DNA of 64,000 nt from Candidatus Zixiibacteriota bacterium (lineage in GTDB: Bacteria; Zixibacteria; MSB-5A5; GN15; JAAZOE01), in contig JAZGGI010000026.1 in assembly GCA_036480375.1 (NCBI GenBank), positions 62,001-126,000 on the forward strand. The letters are read 5' to 3'. This document shows, piece by piece, positions 18,306 through 26,098 of the stretch (the first letter of the stretch is position 1; every line of letters begins with the position of its first letter). The notes beneath the pieces are model-generated. The model saw nothing but the letters and a program-made list of their open reading frames with translations, did not search any database and was not told the DNA's origin. A program made the translations under genes and the position numbers.

Positions 18306-19031
18306 ATGGCGGAATTAAAGGCTGAGAATCTGGTGAAAATCTACGGCCGCCGAAAGGTTGTCGGCGGCGTATCGATAGACGTAAAGCCCGGAGAAGTTGT
18401 CGGTTTGCTCGGTCCCAACGGGGCTGGTAAAACGACAACCTTTTACATGATTATGGGATTTATCAAATCCGAATCGGGGGAAGTTTTTCTTGGTGAGGAG
18501 CGAATGACCAAAATGCCGATGTATCGGCGAGCTCGCAAGGGGATTGGGTATTTACCGCAGGAAAGTTCGGTCTTTCGCAAATTATCGGTTGAGGATAATA
18601 TTCTGTCTATTTTGGAATTGCAGAATATATCCCGTAAGGACCGGCGAGCCAAATTAGAAAGTCTTCTCGACGAGTTGGATATCTCTCATCTGCGTAAATC
18701 CAAGGCATATAATTTATCGGGAGGGGAACGAAGGCGGGTTGAAATTACCCGTGCAATGGCTATTGAGCCGTCGTATATGCTTCTGGATGAGCCTTTTGCG
18801 GGAATTGACCCGATTGCCGTTGAGGATATCCAGAAAATTATAAAAAGACTTACTGAAAAAGGACTCGGTATTTTAATTACCGACCATAATGTTAGAGAGA
18901 CATTATCTATTTGTTCTCGTGCGTATATAATGTGTGAAGGAAAAATTCTGACGGCCGGGACTTCGGATTATTTGGTGTCGAACCCAGATGCCCGAAAAGT
19001 ATATCTAGGAGATAAATTCAAACTGAATTAG
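18306..19031 (+). CDS. lptB: LPS export ABC transporter ATPase
   Basis: The 241 residues match LptB, the cytoplasmic ATPase of the LptBFG complex that extracts lipopolysaccharide from the inner membrane. Walker A is [10 protein letters not shown], the signature is [15 protein letters not shown] and Walker B is [13 protein letters not shown]. The next gene is rpoN, as in many Gram-negatives, which supports LptB over other ABC ATPases. The other lpt genes are not in the window. Confidence 0.95.
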   Translation: MAELKAENLVKIYGRRKVVGGVSIDVKPGEVVGLLGPNGAGKTTTFYMIMGFIKSESGEVFLGEERMTKMPMYRRARKGIGYLPQESSVFRKLSVEDNILSILELQNISRKDRRAKLESLLDELDISHLRKSKAYNLSGGERRRVEITRAMAIEPSYMLLDEPFAGIDPIAVEDIQKIIKRLTEKGLGILITDHNVRETLSICSRAYIMCEGKILTAGTSDYLVSNPDARKVYLGDKFKLN

Positions 19032-19141
19032 GCAAATAATTGAGCAAAATCAAACCAAACGATTAGGTTTGAGGCAAATAGGTCGATAATAGAAATAGAT
19101 GTAAGATATACGGAACCTGTTAAATTGCAACGAGATATTGT

Positions 19142-20551
19142 ATGAGATTAGGACTTCAACTCAAATTAAAGCAGACCCTGGCACCTCAGTTAATTCAATC
19201 TTTGAAAATGCTTCAAATGCCTATTTTGAAGCTGGAACAAACTCTGCGCCATGAACTTGCGACTAATCCGTTGCTTGAGGAATCGGTCGAGGAGGAATCT
19301 GAACTCGATCAAGACGTTGAGTTTGACGTTGCCAAATCAGATGATAAAGAAGACGATGACTCCGAAAATGAAAAAATCGACTGGGACGATTATCTGCGTC
19401 ATAATGATGAATACGATTACAAGCTCAAAGACAGGAAAGAATCAAACGAGGAAATTTTTCTCGCCACAACTTCCGGGGAAAAGTCTCTATATGATCACCT
19501 TCTCGAACAATTGTCCTTTTTAAGATTATCCAAAGAAGATTTTGAAATCGGCCAATATACTCTGGGAAATATCGACTCTTCCGGATACCTTGTGGTTATG
19601 CCCGCTGAGATGGCCGAGGAACTGGAAGTCTCTCAGGAAGTAATTGAGCGCATACTCGAGTATATTAAGAAATTCGATCCGATCGGGGTCGGTTCCAAAG
19701 ATCTAAAAGAATCCCTCCTGACCCAGCTAAAGGAGAAAAGACTTGAAAATTCTCTGGCCTACCGCATTGTCAACGAGCATCTTTATGACCTTGAGAAAAA
19801 ATCAATACTCCAGGTATCCAAAATCATGGGCGTTCCCTTCGAAAAAGCCCAGACGGCCCTCGATTTAATAAAGTCCCTGTCGCCAACCCCGGCTTATGGA
19901 CGGTTCCATTCTGCGGCCGCGGCGATTATGCCGGATTTAGTTATTGAGCGGGTCGGAGATGGTTTCGCAGTATTTCATAATGACAAAAATATGCCGACTC
20001 TGCGTATAAATCCGTCCTATCGATCTCTGGTCAGGCGGGGTAGCACTTCTCCCAAAGACACCAAGAAATATATTAGGCAAAAGCTGGAGCAGGCTCGCTG
20101 GCTTTTAAACGCGATCAACCAGCGCCGCAATACAATGATCCGGGTGATGGAGGCTATCGTCGAGGAACAGATTGATTTCTTCGAAAAGGGCGTTGAGTTT
20201 TTAAGACCTCTCATTATGGAAGATATCGCACAGAAAGTCGAAATGAATGTCGCGACGATTTCGCGGGTCTCCAACGGAAAATATGTACAAACGCCTCACG
20301 GCGTACTTGAGATAAAATATTTCTTTAATACCGGGATTCCCCGCAGCGACGGCGGCGAATTGTCAAAACGCTCCGTCAAGCAACGGATTGAGGAAATTAT
20401 TAAATCGGAAAATCCGGAAAAGCCTTTTTCAGACCAGGAAATTTTTCGCCGACTTCAGGAAGAAGGCATCAAACTGGCGCGCCGTACGGTTACCAAATAC
20501 CGGGAAGAGCTTAAAATCCTTCCGGCCCGCTTCCGGCGCCGTTCGGTTTAA
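19142..20551 (+). CDS. rpoN: RNA polymerase sigma-54 factor
   Basis: The 469 residues contain all three RpoN regions: the Gln/Leu-rich activator-interaction domain (LGLQLKLKQTLAPQLIQSLKMLQMP), an acidic linker (~45-110), the core-binding domain, and a DNA-binding domain ending in the RpoN box ARRTVTKYREE (from residue 446). Sigma-54 recognises -24/-12 promoters and needs enhancer-binding ATPases, none of which is in this window. It follows lptB by 110 bases. Confidence 0.97.
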   Translation: MRLGLQLKLKQTLAPQLIQSLKMLQMPILKLEQTLRHELATNPLLEESVEEESELDQDVEFDVAKSDDKEDDDSENEKIDWDDYLRHNDEYDYKLKDRKESNEEIFLATTSGEKSLYDHLLEQLSFLRLSKEDFEIGQYTLGNIDSSGYLVVMPAEMAEELEVSQEVIERILEYIKKFDPIGVGSKDLKESLLTQLKEKRLENSLAYRIVNEHLYDLEKKSILQVSKIMGVPFEKAQTALDLIKSLSPTPAYGRFHSAAAAIMPDLVIERVGDGFAVFHNDKNMPTLRINPSYRSLVRRGSTSPKDTKKYIRQKLEQARWLLNAINQRRNTMIRVMEAIVEEQIDFFEKGVEFLRPLIMEDIAQKVEMNVATISRVSNGKYVQTPHGVLEIKYFFNTGIPRSDGGELSKRSVKQRIEEIIKSENPEKPFSDQEIFRRLQEEGIKLARRTVTKYREELKILPARFRRRSV

Positions 20552-20792
20552 TATCTTTGGGGGATTGGTAGCGTATTTTTGGGGGGCTGCCTATTAAAAA
20601 TTAATTGATAAAATTTTCAGCGATTGCTATACTTTAACGTAAAATATATAGGCATGATATTATCAAGAAAGGTAATCCTCACGATAGCAACCTTGCGGAC
20701 AGCAGTGCAAAATCAATTTTTTCCGGGAAAATATCGGCCCGGTTGGTTCCCCTTTGGTAAATTATATCCATCTGCAGAGTTTAAAAGAATTT

Positions 20793-20815
20793 GGCGAATT
20801 GCTTCGCCTGTTTTT
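20793..20815 (+). terminator. Intrinsic terminator or attenuator upstream of hpf
   Basis: The stem ggcgaa/ttcgcc (20793-20798, 20803-20808) with loop ttgc is followed by tgttttt. It lies in the 292-base gap after rpoN and 28 bases before hpf, so it either ends the rpoN transcript or attenuates hpf. Nothing else was recognised in the gap. Confidence 0.6.
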
Positions 20816-20843
20816 AGGCAAATATTAAACAGGAGGCCGTTAT

Positions 20844-21203
20844 ATGAATACAAAGGTTACCGCTCGCCATTTTGAATTAACGCCTGAAATTAAAGGTTTG
20901 GCACAGCAAAACTTTGACGATCTTCAAAAATTCTTTAACAATATAATCTCCTGTGATCTTATTCTTGATGTGGAGCGGCACCGGAAAATGGCTGAATTAA
21001 ACGTTCATGTTTTTGGGCAGACTTTGCGTTCGACCGGAGATTCTGACGATATGTATGTTTCCATTGAATCCGCGTTTGATAAAGCGCGAACTCAAATAAA
21101 AAAATACAAGGGCAAGCTGAAAAGGAGAAATCCAAAAGAAATCGCATCCGCCCAGATTGACGCCACCAAGCCGAAAACCGATGACGAAGCGATTGATTTT
21201 TAA
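20844..21203 (+). CDS. hpf: Ribosome hibernation-promoting factor, short form
   Basis: The 119 residues match the S30AE/HPF family (MNTKVTARHFELTPEIKGLA, then DVERHRKMAELNVHV and DDMYVSIESAFDKARTQIKKYKGKLKRR). HPF binds the 30S decoding region and stabilises idle ribosomes. It is the short form: the C-terminal dimerisation domain of long HPF is absent and replaced by a ~20-residue charged tail. AGGAGG lies ahead of the ATG. The position after rpoN is conserved across Gram-negatives. Confidence 0.93.
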   Translation: MNTKVTARHFELTPEIKGLAQQNFDDLQKFFNNIISCDLILDVERHRKMAELNVHVFGQTLRSTGDSDDMYVSIESAFDKARTQIKKYKGKLKRRNPKEIASAQIDATKPKTDDEAIDF

Positions 21204-21214
21204 GGAGGCTGCCT

Positions 21215-22186
21215 TTGCCGGATATTACGGTCCAAACCGTATTTGATGAACGAAAAGATTTTCTGCTTTTGACTCTCCTCAATTCTGAGGGGGGGCTCAA
21301 AAAGCGAGTCGAAACGGCTGAAATTCTCCGCCCGGGATTGGCCCTGAGCGGTTTTCTCGAACGATTCCCCGCCAAAAGAACCCAGATTTTGGGCCAGACC
21401 GAAATGGCCTATGTTACCAGTATTGCCCGGGAAAAACTGGTAAAGAATCTTGAGAATATTATTACGCCCGATACTCCGATGGTAATAATTTCCAAAGGCA
21501 TAGTCCCGCCCAAAGAAATGCTGGCCCTGGCTGACCGCAAAAAGACCGCCGTTTTTTCATCGAGACTATCCACGACCGAACTTATCAGCCGCCTTTCGGC
21601 TTATCTCGACAATAAATTCGCCCCGACTATAACCGTCCACGGAACTCTCGTTGACGTTTACGGCGTCGGTTTGCTCTATACCGGCAAATCCGGCGTCGGT
21701 AAATCGGAATGCGCTCTTGACCTGATTGAACGAGGTCATCGTCTTGTCGCCGACGACGTAATCAAAATCACCCGTAAATCGGCTAATTATATCGTCGGTA
21801 CGTCTTCCCAGCTTCTCAGCCAGCATATGGAAGTCCGCGGGATTGGAATCATTGACATTCAGGCTTTGTTCGGGATTCGGGCGATAAGGCTTCAGAAACG
21901 TATCGAAGTCGAGGTGCGCTTGCAATACTGGGAAGATACCGCCCATTATGAGCGTCTTGGTATTGAGGATAAATACACAATGATTCTGGGCGTCGAAATT
22001 CCTTTGGTGACGATTCCGGTGTCACCGGGTAAGAATATTACGGTGATTTCCGAGGTTATCGCGATGAATCACATGCTCAAAGTTTATGGCGAACATTCGG
22101 CCCAGGATTTCTCCAAACGTCTCAGCCAGAAACTCGCCTCAAGCTCCTCAACGATTCAGGAATATCTGGAATCGGATATGGAGTAG
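21215..22186 (+). CDS. hprK: HPr kinase/phosphorylase
   Basis: The TTG at 21215 is the start: AAGGAGG sits six bases ahead and the gene follows hpf by 11 bases. The 323 residues carry a Walker A TGKSGVGKSE (~156-165) and the family signature VRGIGIIDIQALFGIRAI. HprK phosphorylates HPr on a serine and also reverses the reaction. No HPr or PTS EIIA gene follows; a REP element begins seven bases after the stop, so the usual downstream partners must be elsewhere or absent. Confidence 0.95.
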   Translation: MPDITVQTVFDERKDFLLLTLLNSEGGLKKRVETAEILRPGLALSGFLERFPAKRTQILGQTEMAYVTSIAREKLVKNLENIITPDTPMVIISKGIVPPKEMLALADRKKTAVFSSRLSTTELISRLSAYLDNKFAPTITVHGTLVDVYGVGLLYTGKSGVGKSECALDLIERGHRLVADDVIKITRKSANYIVGTSSQLLSQHMEVRGIGIIDIQALFGIRAIRLQKRIEVEVRLQYWEDTAHYERLGIEDKYTMILGVEIPLVTIPVSPGKNITVISEVIAMNHMLKVYGEHSAQDFSKRLSQKLASSSSTIQEYLESDME

Positions 22187-22192
22187 GGATTT

Positions 22193-22235
22193 GTCGGATT
22201 TCTCATTCACTGCGCTCAGTCGGAACCCGACCTAC
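22193..22235. repeat. Orphan 43-bp REP element of the RAYT 2 family
   Basis: The reverse complement begins gtaggtcgggttccg and ends gagaaatccgac. It closely matches the two 43-bp REPs flanking RAYT 2 (49740-49782 and 50275-50317). There is no transposase here. It lies directly after the hprK stop. Confidence 0.8.
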
Positions 22236-22388
22236 TTTCTGTAGCCCACCGTCGTGTATTTTTTTGTTAGGAGTTATCCACAATTGCATTTCTGAAAATT
22301 CCTCATATGTAAATGTGTCTGTATGAGTTACAGCGAATTGGGTTCGTTTTGTCCTTTTTAGTACTTTCGTAAAAGACTTCTTTGCCAT
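22203..22388 (-). CDS. Small ORF of the dispersed element, copy B (hypothetical)
   Basis: The 61 residues start at an ATG (22388) with MAKKSFTKVLKRTKRTQFA, then EEFSEMQLWIT. The core and spacing match the copy at 8064-8294. The C-terminal ~20 residues run into the REP element, so the natural end may differ. The basic N-terminus could suit nucleic-acid binding, but that is speculation. No ribosome site was seen. The function is unknown. Confidence 0.35.
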   Translation of the reverse strand: MAKKSFTKVLKRTKRTQFAVTHTDTFTYEEFSEMQLWITPNKKIHDGGLQKVGRVPTERSE

Positions 22389-22470
22389 TGATCATAAACA
22401 CTCAACCATAAACCATTCCATTCTATAAAGCGATTGTTTTCAGTAATTGCGGTGAATTTGATGGGTAATT
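22262..22470 (-). repeat. Dispersed element, copy B
   Basis: Read on the minus strand, a leader with TATAGAAT (near 22427) precedes the small ORF. The copy includes the 33-bp near-identical block 22335-22367 and an exact DnaA box TTATCCACA at 22274-22282. Similarity to copy A covers roughly 200 bases, with scattered substitutions in the leader. The remainder of the gap to 22578 shows no feature. Confidence 0.6.
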
Positions 22471-22578
22471 GTAAATGCGCTGTGCGGGAATCCACCCAAA
22501 AAAACGCTCCACTTGTTTTTGAATGGGGTAGCAGTCATTTCAAGTATAGTTCAGTACAATTAAGAATATAGAGTGGAA

Positions 22579-24360
22579 TTATTCTATTGCCTCGCATAAT
22601 AGATGATTCATTTCTTCCAAAGAGTCAGCTATTTCATCATAAAATCTATCCATCAACAATCCCCACCCAGTGGTTAATGACGCCTTATCTACATCTAAAC
22701 TTTTCAACAAATTATCAATATTATTAGAACTGTGGGCCTTTTCAATTCTTACTTCATATAAAACATACAGTACATTTATTGGAGAAGGTATAAATTCATC
22801 ATCTTTTAATTTGTCTGAAATTTCGATCCACCTTTTCACAATTTCTTCAGAATTCTTAATAAGATTTAATCCTGTATCATTTGCGATAATTGCAAGTTCA
22901 ATCAGTATTGCAAGCAGTTTCAGACTGCGAAATTTTTTAATAATGTCGCTCTCAACACCGAGATGAATAATCAGTTTTCTCAAGTTCTTTTCTTTCAGGC
23001 TATCGATGATAAGTTTCGTCAGGCTTAAGCAGCGATCCAAAAATCTATCCTCACTCATTTCAATTGGGATATGGCAAGTAATAGGAAATACCTTTTTATC
23101 ACTCCACCAATCTAAATGATTTACTTCAAGATGATTGAATCCTATAAAATCCGAAGATTGGGAATTGTTCAATCCTGCGTTGTTTGCAATAATTGATATT
23201 GTTTTACCAAGATCGATATAACTAAGATAAACCCGTTTTGATCTATCTGCAACATTGAGTATTTTTCGAAGTTTTTCTGGTGATTCCTTTGGTGGTTCCA
23301 CAGCATACTTATGCCAATGCCGTACTACATCTGGTGGAGTACTCTCATATAACTTTTTTATTTCCACCCTTATTAAGTCGCGGCCAACTCTATTACTATA
23401 TCCAACGCTCCATTGATTGCGAAAGCCCACCGAACCCGACTCCGGATATATATCATATTTGTGCGGATTGCTTTCATAAAAATCCAAGACAGAATCCTTT
23501 ACATATATATATGGCATTGGCCCGGGACCAGAATATTTTTCTGTAACCGGATTTTTTAATCCAGGCCATACTAATTCCCCATAATCCCGATAACCCTCAG
23601 TAACGGGCAAATTACCGGGTGAAATCAAATGGCGAATTCCCCACACGACAGCTCCTAATGTAGAAGAAGGCTGTCCCTCAGTTGTCATATTGATTCTTCG
23701 TCCAGGAAATGAAAAACTCATACTGTATTCTTCATTTAATAATCTTGCATCAAAATCGGTTAAGGGGGAAACATTGTTTTCAACATAAATCTGTATTAAA
23801 TGGCAATCTCTAAGGGTAGCATAATCAAGTAAATAATCTTTATGAATTGAAATATACTGATGTGATTCCCTGGACCAATCAAACTCCTCAGCCATTTTAC
23901 ATTTAACAATATCATATTGAGGATAGCTTAAATCATCCCAAACAACAAACTCTTCCCCATTAATTTTTACAAGCCTGGGAATTAAACCATATGTCATTAA
24001 TAATCCACTATCGGGTGCTAGTATCTTTTGTGATCCACCCTCCCAACTTAATACCAAAGGCTCAATTCCATTCGGGACTATATTTCCCCACACAATCTTA
24101 AATGATGGCCTGTAATCATTGGGGCCGCATGGATGTGGACCGGATGTTTCAATATCGCAATGAAAAATATGCTCTTCGGTATCATTCAATAATTTTATTA
24201 AATATTTTTCTTTGACGAGACCGGTAAATGTTTGCCTGTATCTATAATCCGGATCACGACTACTGATTACCTCAGCCACAGTCACATATTCGTCTGCTAA
24301 AGGAGCCTCTTTGGGGATATTTTTAAGTGGCTCGGGCCAATAATCAACCGGTACTTTCAT
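22579..24360 (-). CDS. Unknown 593-aa protein, possible C-terminal HEPN-like domain
   Basis: The ATG at 24360 has GGAG seven bases ahead. The protein family is not recognised. The N-terminal ~330 residues look like a mixed beta-rich domain. The C-terminal ~200 are helical and include YEVRIEKAHSSN, an R-x4-H pattern (Arg 538, His 543) as found at the active site of HEPN ribonucleases, between helices LLAILIELAIIAND and GWGLLMDRFYDEIADSLEEM. HEPN domains often serve in toxins and anti-phage proteins (family knowledge); a single R-x4-H match is weak evidence. The gene is visibly more A/T-rich than its neighbours and is bounded by dispersed elements on one side and five hairpins on the other, which suggests acquisition. 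Confidence 0.75.
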   Translation of the reverse strand: MKVPVDYWPEPLKNIPKEAPLADEYVTVAEVISSRDPDYRYRQTFTGLVKEKYLIKLLNDTEEHIFHCDIETSGPHPCGPNDYRPSFKIVWGNIVPNGIEPLVLSWEGGSQKILAPDSGLLMTYGLIPRLVKINGEEFVVWDDLSYPQYDIVKCKMAEEFDWSRESHQYISIHKDYLLDYATLRDCHLIQIYVENNVSPLTDFDARLLNEEYSMSFSFPGRRINMTTEGQPSSTLGAVVWGIRHLISPGNLPVTEGYRDYGELVWPGLKNPVTEKYSGPGPMPYIYVKDSVLDFYESNPHKYDIYPESGSVGFRNQWSVGYSNRVGRDLIRVEIKKLYESTPPDVVRHWHKYAVEPPKESPEKLRKILNVADRSKRVYLSYIDLGKTISIIANNAGLNNSQSSDFIGFNHLEVNHLDWWSDKKVFPITCHIPIEMSEDRFLDRCLSLTKLIIDSLKEKNLRKLIIHLGVESDIIKKFRSLKLLAILIELAIIANDTGLNLIKNSEEIVKRWIEISDKLKDDEFIPSPINVLYVLYEVRIEKAHSSNNIDNLLKSLDVDKASLTTGWGLLMDRFYDEIADSLEEMNHLLCEAIE

Positions 24361-24469
24361 TCTTTAACTCCAAGCGAAACTTATGTAACAGTCATAAAAC
24401 GTTTCATCGGCTGCATTAATTATACCATAATTATATGATAATGGCAACAAGGATTAATGAAATTATCTC

Positions 24470-24643
24470 GGTGCAGGTGCACCGCACGGGAAACCGTCGG
24501 GTCACCGCTTCGCTAAAGACCCGACGGAATATTGTAATAGGGAACAGGTGTGGACACCTGTCCCCCACCAATGTGTTCATTTACGACAACTCGAGAGTTG
24601 TCGCTACACGTAATATTTGGATGGAGCCCGTTGGGCTCCATCC
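24470..24643. repeat. Five consecutive hairpins
   Basis: The hairpins are ggtgca/tgcacc (24470-24483), ccgtcgggt/acccgacgg (24494-24502 and 24519-24527), acaggtg/cacctgt (24544-24561), the palindrome gacaactcgagagttgtc (24585-24602) and ggatggagccc/gggctccatcc (24619-24643). The fourth recurs, slightly altered, at 50445-50470. None has a T-run typical of a terminator. No gene is supported in 24361-24667. Confidence 0.7.
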
Positions 24644-24667
24644 CTGCTGCCGGATTAACGAATCAAC

Positions 24668-26098
24668 TTATCTGACACGATACAGATTATATACAATTTT
24701 CGACGAGGATATGAACCATTCGATTACTTCATATCGTTCGGAAAATAGATCATCATTCAAAAAGCCTGAGATTTCACTCTGGGGTGAGGCGACGACCCAG
24801 TCGGGATTATAATCGAGAATAAACTCAAGGTACCTGCCATCACGGTTGTACGGTACTGCCTGAGGCGAAATCAGGCCGTCCCGATCGAGAATTTTCTTTT
24901 GTGAAAAGTAACCGATATAGCCGATGTCCTCCGCGGCAATAACATCATTCGCTCCGGCGTGAAATTTAAGATATTTTCCGATTGATTTATGAATCTCTTT
25001 GTGCGTCGTTTGCTGATTTTTGAAACTTATCAAAGGGGCATAATTGGCATAAAGAAGTGTCGCAACCGTAAGGGATGCAACTATCATCACCGATGGTCCG
25101 GAGTTATTTTTGGCCCATTCGATCTTTCCGAATAAATACGGAATCGCGGCGGACGCGATAAGAATATAAACCGGATAAATCGGCGCGATATACCAGAGGA
25201 AGAGATGCGTTTTACCGGTCGAATAAAAAAGAATCATGGCGGCTATCCAGATTATTTCAAGCAAACCGAATCGTCGCCTGTAATACAGCCAATGCGCTCC
25301 GGTTAACGCGATTATGAACATTGCTATACCAAAGAGATTATGCCATCCCATAAGGAAGACGATGCTATTCCAAAATGACATTGTCCCGAAGCGGCTGTAT
25401 AAAGCCAGTTTGGCGGGGATTGAATGAGGTATGATGGAGCCGAAATAGACTTGCGAAAATATCAACCACGCCGCAACGGGCAGAAGTGATACAAACGATA
25501 GCTTTAATGTTCTTGAAGCATCAGTAAAAATATTTCGTCCAAATATAATCGCGAAAAGTAATATTCCTTCTGGCCGTGTCATGATAGCCAGCCCGGATAA
25601 AAGCAAGGCCGCCTGCAACATGTTTTTTCTCTGATAATAAAAAGCTGCAATAACGAGCAATGCGAAAAGCGGCGTTTCCATCCCGCCGATATCGGTCGAT
25701 AATATCCGGGGAAAGAGAATATAAATCACAACCGGCAGGATTGAATATTTTTCAAAAGATAGCAAAATGGCGAACCGATATATGATAGCCGCCGTCAACC
25801 CGGTACAAAATAGAGAAATAAAAAGGGCTCCGATAATCGGCTTGATTCCAATCAGTGATAACAGGGAAAGAATAAGAGTAAAAAGCGGGGTCGATGTACC
25901 CATGACCTTTTCACCGACATTGTAAACGAATCCCAAGCCGTTGGCAATGTTGTCGGCATAGCGAAAAGTGATAAAGGCATCATCGGCGGTATAGCCGGTA
26001 TAAATATACCAGAATATCCGGACGGCTACGGCTATCAGGAAAATCAGATAAGTCACGCGCCTATCTTTCGCGTTTTTGTAATTCCCGGGGTTCGACAA
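24668..26098 (-). CDS. GT-C family membrane glycosyltransferase-like protein
   Basis: The 476 residues have ten or more membrane segments. The first outer loop carries YTADDAFITFRYADNIANGLGFVYN, the acidic motif of GT-C enzymes that use polyprenyl-phosphate sugars (ArnT/PMT-like). The C-terminal ~100 residues form a soluble periplasmic domain (DVIAAEDIGYIGYFSQKKILDRDGLISP), common in DUF2029-type members. The TTG at 26098 has GGGAG nearby and overlaps the end of the NFACT gene by 38 bases; a GTG at 26056 is an alternative without overlap. Acceptor and sugar are unknown. Confidence 0.75.
   Translation of the reverse strand: MSNPGNYKNAKDRRVTYLIFLIAVAVRIFWYIYTGYTADDAFITFRYADNIANGLGFVYNVGEKVMGTSTPLFTLILSLLSLIGIKPIIGALFISLFCTGLTAAIIYRFAILLSFEKYSILPVVIYILFPRILSTDIGGMETPLFALLVIAAFYYQRKNMLQAALLLSGLAIMTRPEGILLFAIIFGRNIFTDASRTLKLSFVSLLPVAAWLIFSQVYFGSIIPHSIPAKLALYSRFGTMSFWNSIVFLMGWHNLFGIAMFIIALTGAHWLYYRRRFGLLEIIWIAAMILFYSTGKTHLFLWYIAPIYPVYILIASAAIPYLFGKIEWAKNNSGPSVMIVASLTVATLLYANYAPLISFKNQQTTHKEIHKSIGKYLKFHAGANDVIAAEDIGYIGYFSQKKILDRDGLISPQAVPYNRDGRYLEFILDYNPDWVVASPQSEISGFLNDDLFSERYEVIEWFISSSKIVYNLYRVR

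Noticed and set aside
20792-20808. Sigma-54 promoter before hpf (TGGC...TTCGC)
   Set aside because: The GG to GC spacing is one base too long, and the sequence is better explained as a terminator hairpin.
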